Shown here piece by piece: positions 1-6,623 of a DNA stretch of 64,000 nucleotides. The position numbers were made by a program, and so were the translations under genes. Numbering within the stretch: the stretch's first letter is position 1; each line of letters starts with the position of its first letter. Where the stretch lies: contig CAJUJF010000007.1 in NCBI GenBank assembly GCA_910586825.1, positions 1-64,000 on the forward strand. Reading direction: 5' to 3'. A model generated the notes under the pieces. That model was not told the DNA's origin, did no database searches, and saw only the letters and a program-made list of their open reading frames with translations. The stretch comes from an uncultured Christensenellaceae bacterium. Lineage in GTDB: Bacteria; Bacillota; Clostridia; Christensenellales; Borkfalkiaceae.

Positions 1-54
1 AGCGCCAGCCTGTCACGCTGGAGGTCGACGGTTCGAGCCCGTTTTGGGTCGCCA
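1..54 (+). tRNA. tRNA-Asp (GTC), 5' end outside the window
   Basis: The 3' two thirds of a tRNA are visible: an anticodon arm with loop CTGTCAC (anticodon GTC, Asp), a T arm containing GGTTCGAGCCC, and an encoded CCA at 52-54. The D arm and 5' acceptor strand lie before base 1. It is the first of four tRNAs on this strand. Confidence 0.9.
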
Positions 55-59
55 TAATT

Positions 60-91
60 CGGGAGCCTTATTCACGGGAATGAGGCTCCCG
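60..91. other. hairpin between tRNA-Asp and tRNA-Phe
   Basis: An 11-bp inverted repeat (CGGGAGCCTTA at 60-70 with TGAGGCTCCCG at 81-91, one G-U pair) has no T-run after it. It could be a processing signal in the tRNA transcript or a weak terminator. A small second hairpin follows at 91-104. Confidence 0.5.
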
Positions 92-108
92 CCTTGAAAA
101 AGGCTTAT

Positions 109-184
109 GCCTTGGTAGCTCAGATGGTAGAGCAACGGACTGAAAATCCGTCTGTCGGTGGTTCGATTCCGCCCCAAGGCACCA
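109..184 (+). tRNA. tRNA-Phe (GAA)
   Basis: A 76-nt cloverleaf with acceptor GCCTTGG pairing CCAAGGC, anticodon loop CTGAAAA (GAA, Phe), T loop TTCGATT, discriminator A and encoded CCA. Confidence 0.96.
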
Positions 185-188
185 CCTT

Positions 189-264
189 GCCGGTGTAGCT
201 CAATCGGCAGAGCAGCTGATTTGTAATCAGCAGGTTGTTGGTTCGATTCCGATCACCGGCTCCA
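189..264 (+). tRNA. tRNA-Thr (TGT)
   Basis: A 76-nt cloverleaf with acceptor GCCGGTG pairing CACCGGC, anticodon loop TTTGTAA (TGT, Thr), discriminator T and encoded CCA. It lies four bases after tRNA-Phe, so the two share a transcript. Confidence 0.96.
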
Positions 265-289
265 CCGACCATTCTAAAATTTTATATAT

Positions 290-374
290 GGGAAGATTCC
301 AGAGCGGCCAAATGGATCAGACTGTAAATCTGACGTCTACGACTTCGGTGGTTCGAATCCACCTCTTCCCACCA
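290..374 (+). tRNA. tRNA-Tyr (GTA), long variable arm
   Basis: An 85-nt class II tRNA: acceptor GGGAAGA pairing TCTTCCC, anticodon loop CTGTAAA (GTA, Tyr), a variable arm as expected for bacterial tRNA-Tyr, and encoded CCA. Last gene of the array. Confidence 0.96.
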
Positions 375-407
375 AAATAAACACCTTTTGGGGTGTTTAT
401 TTGTTTT
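375..407 (+). terminator. intrinsic terminator of the tRNA operon
   Basis: Directly after the CCA of tRNA-Tyr, AAATAAACACC pairs with GGTGTTTATTT around a short T-rich loop and is followed by a T-run. Confidence 0.85.
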
Positions 408-446
408 TAGCGCTTTTAAACGGTGTTTTTTGCCGTTTTTACATAG

Positions 447-510
447 CGCCGAGCGTGGAAAAGGGCGAATCGCCAAGCGGTTTAGCGGCGAACGCCCTTT
501 CCGCTCGGCG
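447..510. repeat. imperfect 64-nt palindrome
   Basis: CGCCGAGCG...GGGCG at 447-467 is the inverted, slightly longer copy of CGCCC...CGCTCGGCG at 493-510. The interior also pairs (TCGCC with GGCGA). There is no T-run on either side. It sits between the tRNA terminator and the AT-rich island and may be a REP/MITE-like sequence; other copies cannot be checked here. Confidence 0.55.
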
Positions 511-545
511 TTCAAATTACTTTTTTAGTTGATTTCTTTCAGTTC

Positions 546-602
546 AGGCGTGAGCTTGTCCGCGCGGCGCAGCCGCGCGCTTGTCAAGACAAGCTCACGC
601 CT
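546..602. repeat. nested palindrome (REP/MITE-like) at the island edge
   Basis: A perfect 15-bp inverted repeat (AGGCGTGAGCTTGTC at 546-560 and its complement at 588-602) encloses a second palindrome (CGCGCGGC, GCA, GCCGCGCG at 561-579). It ends 14 bases from the stop codon of the nuclease gene and marks the change from GC-rich to AT-rich DNA. There is no U-tract, so it is not a standard terminator. Confidence 0.65.
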
Positions 603-615
603 AAATGCCATTTTA

Positions 616-2220
616 CTATACTTCGCTTAATTTTTCTATAAGTTTATCTCTATCCCAAAGTATGACATTATTTGCGGCGGCAAGCTCTTTTGCGCTTTTT
701 GTAAAATAATTATTTGTTACGACATAACAAAGCGTTGCATTATAAATTTTTGCGCCCCCGACAACTTCCATTATTGCGTGATTTCCAACTGCTTGGCTAT
801 AATGTTTAGCCTGTATTGCAAGAGTTTGACTACCCTTTTTTGCTATAACATCAACGCCTTGGTCTCCGCTCAGCTTAGTGCTTTCTGCTTGATAACCTAA
901 ATTTTTAAATAATTCTGTAACAAAACTTTCAAATTGCGCCCCATCCATATTATCAATTTCAAGCATAGTATATTTATGCCCACTGTGATATTTTCCGCTT
1001 TTTAAATTTTCAATTTGCTCTTTATCAATTAAGTCATTTAATATTTGTTCAGCTTCAAGTTTTTTATTATAATAAATGTTTAAATAAGGTGTTGAAATAT
1101 GTTCTTTTGAGTACTCAATAATTAAATACCAAGTTATTATATCGTCCTTATCAAATATTCTTGATTGGTATAATGCAGTTATAATTTCTTCTGCTGTCAT
1201 ATTAACAAAATCATTGAGTTCAGCTCCATTTTTTGTTTGCTCATTTGATAACATATTGTTTGAGTTATAAGTTAAATCAAAAAGTTTAGATTTTATCAAA
1301 TCAACTTGCTTAATAATGCTCTGAAGTTTTAAACAGCGAAACAAAAATAGAAATGCAGTAAATTCTGCTTTCTCTATCCATTCTGATTTTTCTGCCAAAG
1401 TCTCATTTTGTTTAATGATATTTTGTCGTTTTAAAAGCAAAAATATATTCTCCAATTCTTGAAAATTCTTGCGTGAAATCTCCCCTAAAATATTTTTACT
1501 AATTTTCATTTCTTTAACAAATACCGAATAGTCGGTTTGTGGGATAAGTTCTATGGTTGGTGAATTAAATTCAGTTTCAGAATTAGAATTAGTAACAGCC
1601 CATTCCCAATGATATCTTTTCGCCTCGAATGATTTATATGTTTTTGTTGTTACCGTGTGTTTTTGGGTTGGAAAACAAAAGGATTCTAAATTAAAAATAT
1701 TTGCAGTTATATCAATATTATTGTTGATTATTTCAATAAGTTCATTATTTTTAGAATAAGTCTCGTATAGTTGATTAGTTAGTAGCGCAACGCAATTTAA
1801 TTCTTCCATACTCGGTGTATCAAATTTTAAAATTTCTGTTGCTAAGGCATTTTTTAGAGAAAATTGTTCAGAGTGTTTTTGCTTTTCTAATCGTACTAAA
1901 TAATTTTTAATTTTAATTTCATCAGACGATTTCAACATTTTAATATTTAAAAATATAAGAATAACAAATATGGCATAGCAAATTACTATGCATAATAAAT
2001 AGAAAGCCAAAAGCTCAATTACATTATCAAGTAATCCATAGTGAATTGCAATGATAGTTACAGCAACTAACATCGGCAGCATTAAAATGCTAATAGTTAA
2101 AGAAATTTTACTTTGTGTTTTTATTTTTTTTAAATATGAACTTTTTTGTTCTGCTGATAAATTTTTATATTGTTCTTCAATTATTGGGTCAAAAATTTTG
2201 CTTTTCATTTTAATTTCCAT
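616..2220 (-). CDS. membrane-anchored Mrr-like restriction endonuclease-fold protein
   Basis: The 534-residue protein has two hydrophobic segments near the N terminus (about 35-58 and 66-95), a long charged middle part of no family I recognise, and a C-terminal Mrr_cat-type nuclease domain from about residue 427. In that domain GAQFESFV, GDQGVDV (D457) and IQAK (Q470, K472) match the E/D-QxK core of the PD-(D/E)XK fold. Proteins of this domain family often cut modified or foreign DNA; the membrane anchor is seen in a subset. Codon use is extremely AT-rich compared with flanking genes, which suggests horizontal transfer. The start is uncertain: ATG 2220 has no clear ribosome site and ATG 2208 is an alternative. 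A structured leader RNA with a terminator lies immediately upstream. Confidence 0.8.
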   Translation of the reverse strand: MEIKMKSKIFDPIIEEQYKNLSAEQKSSYLKKIKTQSKISLTISILMLPMLVAVTIIAIHYGLLDNVIELLAFYLLCIVICYAIFVILIFLNIKMLKSSDEIKIKNYLVRLEKQKHSEQFSLKNALATEILKFDTPSMEELNCVALLTNQLYETYSKNNELIEIINNNIDITANIFNLESFCFPTQKHTVTTKTYKSFEAKRYHWEWAVTNSNSETEFNSPTIELIPQTDYSVFVKEMKISKNILGEISRKNFQELENIFLLLKRQNIIKQNETLAEKSEWIEKAEFTAFLFLFRCLKLQSIIKQVDLIKSKLFDLTYNSNNMLSNEQTKNGAELNDFVNMTAEEIITALYQSRIFDKDDIITWYLIIEYSKEHISTPYLNIYYNKKLEAEQILNDLIDKEQIENLKSGKYHSGHKYTMLEIDNMDGAQFESFVTELFKNLGYQAESTKLSGDQGVDVIAKKGSQTLAIQAKHYSQAVGNHAIMEVVGGAKIYNATLCYVVTNNYFTKSAKELAAANNVILWDRDKLIEKLSEV

Positions 2221-2225
2221 TTTGT

Positions 2226-2258
2226 AAAAATTAATGCCGTCCCCAAAGTGAACGGCAT
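2226..2258 (-). terminator. terminator at the end of leader RNA 2
   Basis: On the minus strand AUGCCGU (2258-2252) pairs with ACGGCAU (2240-2234) across an 11-nt loop, followed by UAAUUUUU. It lies between the structured RNA and the nuclease start codon, so read-through would be needed for expression from this promoter. Confidence 0.65.
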
Positions 2259-2383
2259 ACAGAATGCTCGTTCGCTTTGTTGCGACACAAATTTACATAA
2301 ATACTTCTCAGGAAATATAAATGCGAAAACGATACATTACTGCCAATGTATAGTTTTCCTAAGAAATATGAAATTTATGTCGC
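2226..2383 (-). ncRNA. structured leader RNA 2 (sibling of the RNA at 12254-12415)
   Basis: Read on the minus strand from G2383. P1 is 13 bp, 2383-2371 with 2294-2282, one U-G pair. P2 is 15 bp, 2369-2355 with 2315-2301, starting AUAUUU/AAGUAU. P3 is 2354-2345 with 2338-2329, with a GGCAGU loop. Six unpaired bases lie on the 3' side between P1 and P2, and about 13 between P2 and P3. Arm differences are wobble-compatible only on the minus strand, which points to minus-strand RNA. AACAAA follows P1. The base 2278-2269 can pair with 2254-2245 as an antiterminator competing with the terminator at 2226-2258. The nuclease gene begins just downstream. Function is unknown; a cis-acting attenuator is inferred. 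Confidence 0.7.
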
Positions 2384-2389
2384 AGAAAT

Positions 2390-2418
2390 ATTTTAGCATT
2401 GATACAAATTAAAAGCAA
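2390..2418 (-). promoter_or_regulatory. promoter of leader RNA 2 / nuclease gene
   Basis: Minus-strand TTGCTT (2418-2413), a 17-bp spacer and TAAAAT (2395-2390) with an extended TG. The predicted start, seven bases downstream, is G2383, the first base of helix P1. Confidence 0.65.
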
Positions 2419-2475
2419 GTAATAAGTTTTATTAAATCAGTTACAGTTTATATTTATACCGTAAGGAGTTAAGTT

Positions 2476-3315
2476 ATGGATAAAACAACTAACAAGACAA
2501 AAAGTAAAAATGAAGTCAAGCAATTTGTTGAAAAGTATAATATTAAAAGTTTCTACGATAATAAGTTGTTTGAAAAATGCACATCAACAATTAATACATA
2601 TAAATCCGTTAACTCTTTGGTAGAAGCTTTAATAAACAGCTTAGATTTCGATAGACCTGATGGATACTGGTATAACGAAGCAACTTCTATTTTATATATT
2701 TTTGAACATTTTTCGTTTGATTGTTCAGTCAATATTAAGCACGGCGGTTCTACTTTAAGGTTGAACAGAAACAAAGTTTCTAATGAAATAAACAAAGAGA
2801 TTGAAAATACGCAATCAAAGTATAGTAGTGTAAAAGTTATTGAACAAGGCATAGGCATTAAAAACGGAAATACAATAACATATAAAATGGGTGAGTATGG
2901 CGATATATACAGAAATATTTATATTGAAAATTTTTATTATGGATATAAAGGACACGCAGAAAATTTACAAAAATATATTGAACATTGCTTGAAAGAAATT
3001 AAAGTAACACCAAACAAGATTGTAACTACATTTTTAATTGAAGATGTAACTATGTGTGGCACCTATTATAACAATAATAAATGTATGGGCGAACCTGTAA
3101 ACTTACTTATGACTAAACAATTTGTCGAAGCATTCAAAAATTCTAAAATCGATTATGTATTCTTCGGTAGCTATCAAGGCATTTCTTTTTGCGACAGGTC
3201 AATTATTAATTGTGTTTTAGACAAGTTTATAGATTTAACAAACAAAGAACTTTATATTTTACCTTCTATGTTTAATATTACTTCTGCTACAAAAATTGAT
3301 ATTTCAAAAATGTAG
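2476..3315 (+). CDS. hypothetical protein in the AT-rich island
   Basis: A 279-residue soluble protein preceded by a good ribosome site (AAGGAG). I do not recognise a family. It is Lys/Asn/Ile-rich, has no signal peptide or membrane segment, and carries a conserved-looking stretch around residues 70-95 (ILYIFEHFSFDCS followed by a basic KHGGSTLRLNRNK patch). It is divergent from the Mrr-like nuclease and shares its AT-rich composition, so both probably arrived together; a defence or regulatory partner role is only a guess from position. Confidence 0.7.
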   Translation: MDKTTNKTKSKNEVKQFVEKYNIKSFYDNKLFEKCTSTINTYKSVNSLVEALINSLDFDRPDGYWYNEATSILYIFEHFSFDCSVNIKHGGSTLRLNRNKVSNEINKEIENTQSKYSSVKVIEQGIGIKNGNTITYKMGEYGDIYRNIYIENFYYGYKGHAENLQKYIEHCLKEIKVTPNKIVTTFLIEDVTMCGTYYNNNKCMGEPVNLLMTKQFVEAFKNSKIDYVFFGSYQGISFCDRSIINCVLDKFIDLTNKELYILPSMFNITSATKIDISKM

Positions 3316-3435
3316 CTTTTAAATTTTCGGTTCGATTTAGGTCAATGTTTGTCCACCAGTGTCGTTAAAGTTTGAATACCTAAAAACGGAATACATTTCG
3401 TGAACGGTGTCGCGGACTTTATCGCATACCAGTAA

Positions 3436-3471
3436 AGAAAAAGCATAAGGCAAACGCCTTGTGCTTTTTCT
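3436..3471. terminator. terminator-like hairpin, probably bidirectional
   Basis: A 16-bp inverted repeat (AGAAAAAGCATAAGGC with GCCTTGTGCTTTTTCT, one mismatch) has A-rich and T-rich outer arms, which suits termination on both strands. It lies in the 500-base stretch 3316-3815, which also holds two broken gene pieces (below) and nothing else I can identify. Confidence 0.6.
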
Positions 3472-3497
3472 ATGCTATAACCGGCAATGTAATATTT

Positions 3498-3680
3498 TTA
3501 ATAATCAAACAATCGTCCGTTGTCGTTCCATTCTCCGTACATTATGCCTTGCCGTGTATGTTCTATAAATTTTTGTAAACGGCTTTGAAAAAGTTCGGTC
3601 TGCTTTTTCTTAATTTGAATTGTATCGATTCTAACACGCTGATATAACGGCGGAAAATTTAAAAAGTTATCTTTTCCGTC
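3498..3680 (-). pseudogene. C-terminal remnant of an unidentified protein
   Basis: The reverse strand reads 60 codons to a TAA without an upstream start, giving a very protein-like sequence that includes NFPPLYQRVRIDTIQIKKKQ and ends TRQGIMYGEWNDNGRLFDY. The reading frame is closed by a stop just upstream (3681-3683), so only the tail survives. Composition of the tail is like a small cytoplasmic bacterial protein; I recall similar endings in YdeI/OmpD-associated-type proteins but am not sure. Confidence 0.6.
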
Positions 3681-3853
3681 TTATCCATTTGATAAGATAA
3701 ACCGCAATTATGACTGCAACCGGTAGGTTAACTGAAAATAACAGAATTACGCCGATCAATACATAAATTCCCTGTTCCAGAATTGTCGTCAATACGATTG
3801 CAACAATTAAAAACGCTATTGCAATGACGCACAGTATTCGCCAAATTTTAGGG
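3667..3853 (-). pseudogene. orphaned two-helix C terminus of the 3816-4421 membrane protein
   Basis: In the frame one base off from the upstream gene, the minus strand reads NPKIWRILCVIAIAFLIV, continues through a second hydrophobic helix and ends IKWIRRKR with a stop at 3667-3669. It has no start of its own. It joins the upstream gene in frame if one A is added to the A5 run at 3854-3858. It is best explained as the missing C terminus, separated by a frameshift. Confidence 0.7.
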
Positions 3854-4421
3854 TTTTTGCAACGGGTTTCTGTTTAAAAAATGCGGTTTCTATTTCATAT
3901 CTTGCATCGAGCTTGTAAATATCTTCCGTAAAAGGCTGGTTAACCGCAACAAAATTTCCGTCAATTTTGATTCTGATTTTATCAAGTTTTTTCAGATATC
4001 GGAATTCATTGATATCAAAGAGATAGTCGGTAGTAAACGTCTTGTTGTTATCGTTTAACGTATACGAAAGGGTTAACGCGTATCCTTTATTCAGATTACC
4101 GCCTTTGCTGTGACTGACGATTTTATAATCGGTTATTGTTGCCGTGGTTTCTATACTTGATTTTTTGGCTTTGTTTAATCTCACCCAACCGTAAATTTGT
4201 TTGACGCCCATCACGAGGGGAACCGTGTCGACGGCTATGGGAATAAGTCCGAAGAAAATTATGGGGATCAGAATATAGCCGTTAGCGAAATCTTTCGGTG
4301 CGCTTGCAATCATAATAGAGACGGGCACGGCAATTCCTATCGCAACAAAAATAATTCCCGCCGTCAACAGCATAACGATTGTTGACACGGAGTATCGTTT
4401 TCTGTGTACTTCTTTTTTCAT
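3816..4421 (-). CDS. membrane protein with soluble beta domain, probably frameshifted
   Basis: The 201-residue product has two N-terminal membrane helices (about 13-36 and 48-72) followed by a soluble region (about 95-175) whose pattern, ATITDYKIV...LTLSYTLNDNNKTF...IRIKIDGNF, resembles DUF3592-type domains. It then ends abruptly at KTLKFGEYCASLQ. Two more membrane helices with a basic tail are encoded in the next frame, so the intact gene would be 3667-4421 with four helices. Either a mutation, an assembly error at an A5 run or, less likely, programmed frameshifting explains this. Good promoter and GGGAG ribosome site upstream. Function unknown. Confidence 0.7.
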   Translation of the reverse strand: MKKEVHRKRYSVSTIVMLLTAGIIFVAIGIAVPVSIMIASAPKDFANGYILIPIIFFGLIPIAVDTVPLVMGVKQIYGWVRLNKAKKSSIETTATITDYKIVSHSKGGNLNKGYALTLSYTLNDNNKTFTTDYLFDINEFRYLKKLDKIRIKIDGNFVAVNQPFTEDIYKLDARYEIETAFFKQKPVAKTLKFGEYCASLQ

Positions 4422-4445
4422 ATTGAAATACTCCCGATGGAAACG

Positions 4446-4474
4446 ATTATAACGTATTTTTTACGATAATGCAA
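4446..4474 (-). promoter_or_regulatory. sigma-A-type promoter for the 3816-4421 gene
   Basis: Minus-strand TTGCAT (4474-4469), 17-bp spacer, perfect TATAAT (4451-4446), 24 bases upstream of the start codon. Confidence 0.7.
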
Positions 4475-4530
4475 CCGTCTGAAATAATATTTACAATCAC
4501 GTATACTGAATTTTTTTATGGAATTTATGT

Positions 4531-4559
4531 TTGAAAAATACGTTCGGTTATGTTATAAT
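4531..4559 (+). promoter_or_regulatory. sigma-A-type promoter for the isochorismatase-family gene
   Basis: TTGAAA at 4531, a 17-bp spacer and TATAAT at 4554-4559, giving a leader of about 35 bases before ATG 4602. Confidence 0.75.
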
Positions 4560-4601
4560 GGGTTTGCTTAAAAGGCGAAAAAAGAATACGGAGAGGGCAG
4601 T

Positions 4602-5102
4602 ATGGACGGCAAGGCATTGGTTGTGATCGACATCCAAAACGACATAACGAAAAATTACAAGGAAATCATCGACAATATCAACGCCGCCGTTGATTGGGCT
4701 GCGGAACGGAAGATTCATATCGTCTATATCAAACACAACAACTTATCCGCCGGTACCCGAACGTTTAAGCCCGATACGCGGGGAGCGGAGTTGGTGTCCG
4801 ACATGAAAATCGCGTCCGAAAACATTTTTGTAAAAAGCAAGGGCAACGCTTTGACAAGCGAAGGCTTTGCCGCGTTTATCGTCGAAAACGGCGTGAATGA
4901 GTTTTATATTGCGGGCGCGGACGCCGTCGCTTGCGTAAAATCGACTTGCTATAATATGGCAAAGAACGGGTACGCGGTTCACGTGCTGTCCGATTGCATT
5001 ACGAGTTACGATAAAAAGAAAATTCCCGAAATGCTGAGCTATTATGAGCGAAACGGTTGCCGTATCGAAACGTTGAAGAGCGTTTTATCGAAAAACGTAT
5101 AA
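4602..5102 (+). CDS. isochorismatase-family cysteine hydrolase
   Basis: A 166-residue single-domain alpha/beta hydrolase. The catalytic triad of the family is visible: D10 in VVIDIQND, K78 in FVKSKGNA, and C111 in AGADAVACVKSTC, next to the usual cis-peptide region. Such enzymes hydrolyse isochorismate, nicotinamide or other carbamoyl/amide compounds; the substrate cannot be named from sequence. No secretion signal, so cytoplasmic. It is the first gene of a likely operon with the DUF5714 protein and a small membrane protein. The start is fixed by GGAGAGGG upstream. Confidence 0.85.
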   Translation: MDGKALVVIDIQNDITKNYKEIIDNINAAVDWAAERKIHIVYIKHNNLSAGTRTFKPDTRGAELVSDMKIASENIFVKSKGNALTSEGFAAFIVENGVNEFYIAGADAVACVKSTCYNMAKNGYAVHVLSDCITSYDKKKIPEMLSYYERNGCRIETLKSVLSKNV

Positions 5103-5221
5103 AGCGACCGATTGATTGAAAAAGCCGTATCCCTTTTTTTGGCAATGTCGGGATTGTACCGTTGCGGCGGCAATGCAAAAGGGGCGGGGATTTTTACAAA
5201 AACAAGGAAAAAGGAATCGGT

Positions 5222-5782
5222 ATGGATAACGCATTGGAAACCAAATATGCCTTTGTCAAACAAGAAGTCGTGAGATACGACACGAAGAATCCGATCGAAT
5301 TGGCGGCGGATATCATGAAAAAAAACCTTATCGGCATTCACGGACCCGAACATCATTTTCTGGACGGAGCCGCATTTTTAGCGGCGTATAAAAACGCGGG
5401 CGGTGAGATCGACCTCGAAGACTGTTTGGAAGAGCTCGCGAGGCGGGCGATCCGGATGCCCGGCGCGATGTGCGGGCATTGGGGGATATGTGGTTCGGTT
5501 GCATCGATCGGCGCGGCTTTTTCGATTATTCACGGGACAAGCCCTTTAAGCACGGACGAGCACTATAAAAACAACATGGAATATACGAGTTCCGTGCTGT
5601 CGGATATGAGCAAGATCGGCGGGGCGCGGTGTTGCAAACGGAACGCTTTCCTTGCGCTTTCCAAAGCGGTCGAATTTGCGAACGAAAAATACGGCGTTAA
5701 AATGGAAAACGGCAATGTCCGATGCGAATTTTCTTCCTTTAACCGACAATGCTTGGGGTCCGCCTGTCCTTTTCACGGATAG
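5222..5782 (+). CDS. DUF5714 domain-containing protein
   Basis: A 186-residue cytoplasmic protein. The segment GPEHHFLDGAAFLAAYKNAGG followed by MPGAMCGHWGICG and the helix GSVASIGAAFSIIHGT is the hallmark of DUF5714 proteins, a family of anaerobic bacteria and archaea with no settled function. There are several cysteines (CGHWGIC, RCC, the C-terminal CLGSACPFHG), which could bind metal. ATG 5222 is preferred over an upstream in-frame start at 5162 because AAGGAA lies just before it and the upstream stretch is not protein-like. Confidence 0.8.
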   Translation: MDNALETKYAFVKQEVVRYDTKNPIELAADIMKKNLIGIHGPEHHFLDGAAFLAAYKNAGGEIDLEDCLEELARRAIRMPGAMCGHWGICGSVASIGAAFSIIHGTSPLSTDEHYKNNMEYTSSVLSDMSKIGGARCCKRNAFLALSKAVEFANEKYGVKMENGNVRCEFSSFNRQCLGSACPFHG

Positions 5783-5821
5783 CGTTTCAGGCTGAAAAAC
5801 GTTTGCGCGCGGAGGTGCTTT

Positions 5822-6259
5822 ATGGGTTGGTTCAACTATTTCGGGCTTGCCGTCATGGCGGTCGTCATGATCCCGAATATCGTTTATGCGGCAGTGCAAA
5901 AAGACGCCGCGGTCGACCGTTACCGAAATAAGGCGGCGTATCTTGCCGAACAGATCGGGCGGTACGGCTGTTTCGTTTTGATGATATTCAACGTTCCGTA
6001 TACCTACTTCAATTTTTGGTTCGCGCATGCGCTTACGGTGTATCTGTGCGTAAACGGCGGACTGTGCGTTGCTTATCTGGCGTTTTGGGCGATTTTCCGG
6101 AACAAAAACGGGAAATTGAAAGCGTTATCGCTATCCGTCATTCCGTCGTGTATTTTTCTGTTCAGCGGCGTCGTGTTGGCGAGTATTCCGCTGATTGCTT
6201 TCGCAATCGTATTTTCCGTCACGCATATTCTGATAAGCTATAAAAATATCGGCGAATAG
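5822..6259 (+). CDS. small four-helix membrane protein
   Basis: A 145-residue protein with four predicted membrane segments (about 5-25, 48-68, 70-90, 105-138) and a charged loop after the first. A strong GGAGG ribosome site sits seven bases before ATG. It follows the DUF5714 gene by 39 bases, so it is probably in the same transcript, which ends at the hairpin 6281-6316. Family not recognised. Confidence 0.75.
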   Translation: MGWFNYFGLAVMAVVMIPNIVYAAVQKDAAVDRYRNKAAYLAEQIGRYGCFVLMIFNVPYTYFNFWFAHALTVYLCVNGGLCVAYLAFWAIFRNKNGKLKALSLSVIPSCIFLFSGVVLASIPLIAFAIVFSVTHILISYKNIGE

Positions 6260-6280
6260 GGGACCATTGTCATAGAAAAT

Positions 6281-6316
6281 AAAAGACGGAGTAAACGCTG
6301 GTTTACTCCGTCTTTT
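6281..6316. terminator. bidirectional terminator
   Basis: Perfect 16-bp stem AAAAGACGGAGTAAAC / GTTTACTCCGTCTTTT with a GCTG loop between two convergent genes. Confidence 0.9.
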
Positions 6317-6332
6317 CAACCGTCTTTAAAAA

Positions 6333-6533
6333 TCAACCTTTCAGCAATTCGTCTACCGTAATGCCGAAATACTCCGCGATCGCGAGAATTTGTTGGATCG
6401 AAGGCTCGCTGTAAGCAGTTTCCCAATGAGACAGCGTTTTGACCGTGACGCTCAGCCTCTCGGCAAGTTGCGCCTGCGACAAAGCGCAGAGTTTTCGCAA
6501 ATCCTTCAAATTTTTGGAAAATCCGTTCCGCAC
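6333..6533 (-). CDS. XRE-family transcriptional regulator
   Basis: A 66-residue stand-alone helix-turn-helix protein of Cro/C1 type: LKDLRKLCALSQAQLAERLSVTVKTLSHWETAYSEPSIQQILAIAEYFGI covers all five helices, and nothing else is present. It is transcribed away from the SHOCT membrane protein gene, and the shared 90-base gap holds a 19-bp palindrome inside that gene's promoter. It is therefore very likely the local repressor, possibly autoregulated. Confidence 0.9.
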   Translation of the reverse strand: MRNGFSKNLKDLRKLCALSQAQLAERLSVTVKTLSHWETAYSEPSIQQILAIAEYFGITVDELLKG

Positions 6534-6565
6534 AATATTATTGTATCAATATTTGAGAAAAATAC

Positions 6566-6594
6566 TTGACAGTCTCAAATTTTGAGACTATAAT
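6566..6594 (+). promoter_or_regulatory. consensus promoter with embedded 19-bp operator
   Basis: TTGACA (6566-6571), 17-bp spacer and TATAAT (6589-6594) form a perfect sigma-A promoter. The spacer is almost entirely a perfect palindrome, AGTCTCAAA-T-TTTGAGACT at 6571-6589, and a further TTTGAGA half-site lies at 6553-6559. A bound dimer would cover both -35 and -10, so strong repression by the adjacent XRE protein is expected. Confidence 0.9.
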
Positions 6595-6623
6595 GAAGGT
6601 ATCAAACTTATGGAGAGGTGGAA

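Noticed and set aside
282-515. 77-residue minus-strand reading frame
   Set aside because: It runs antisense through tRNA-Tyr and its terminator; the VDSNHRSRRRQIYSL stretch is the well-known artefact of translating a tRNA backwards.
2170-2412. 80-residue plus-strand reading frame
   Set aside because: It is the complement of leader RNA 2 and the nuclease start, has no ribosome site and a low-complexity translation.
3854-3858. Programmed frameshifting to make the long form of the membrane protein
   Set aside because: The A5 run is short, and no downstream stimulatory structure or upstream Shine-Dalgarno-like element is evident; mutation or assembly error is simpler.
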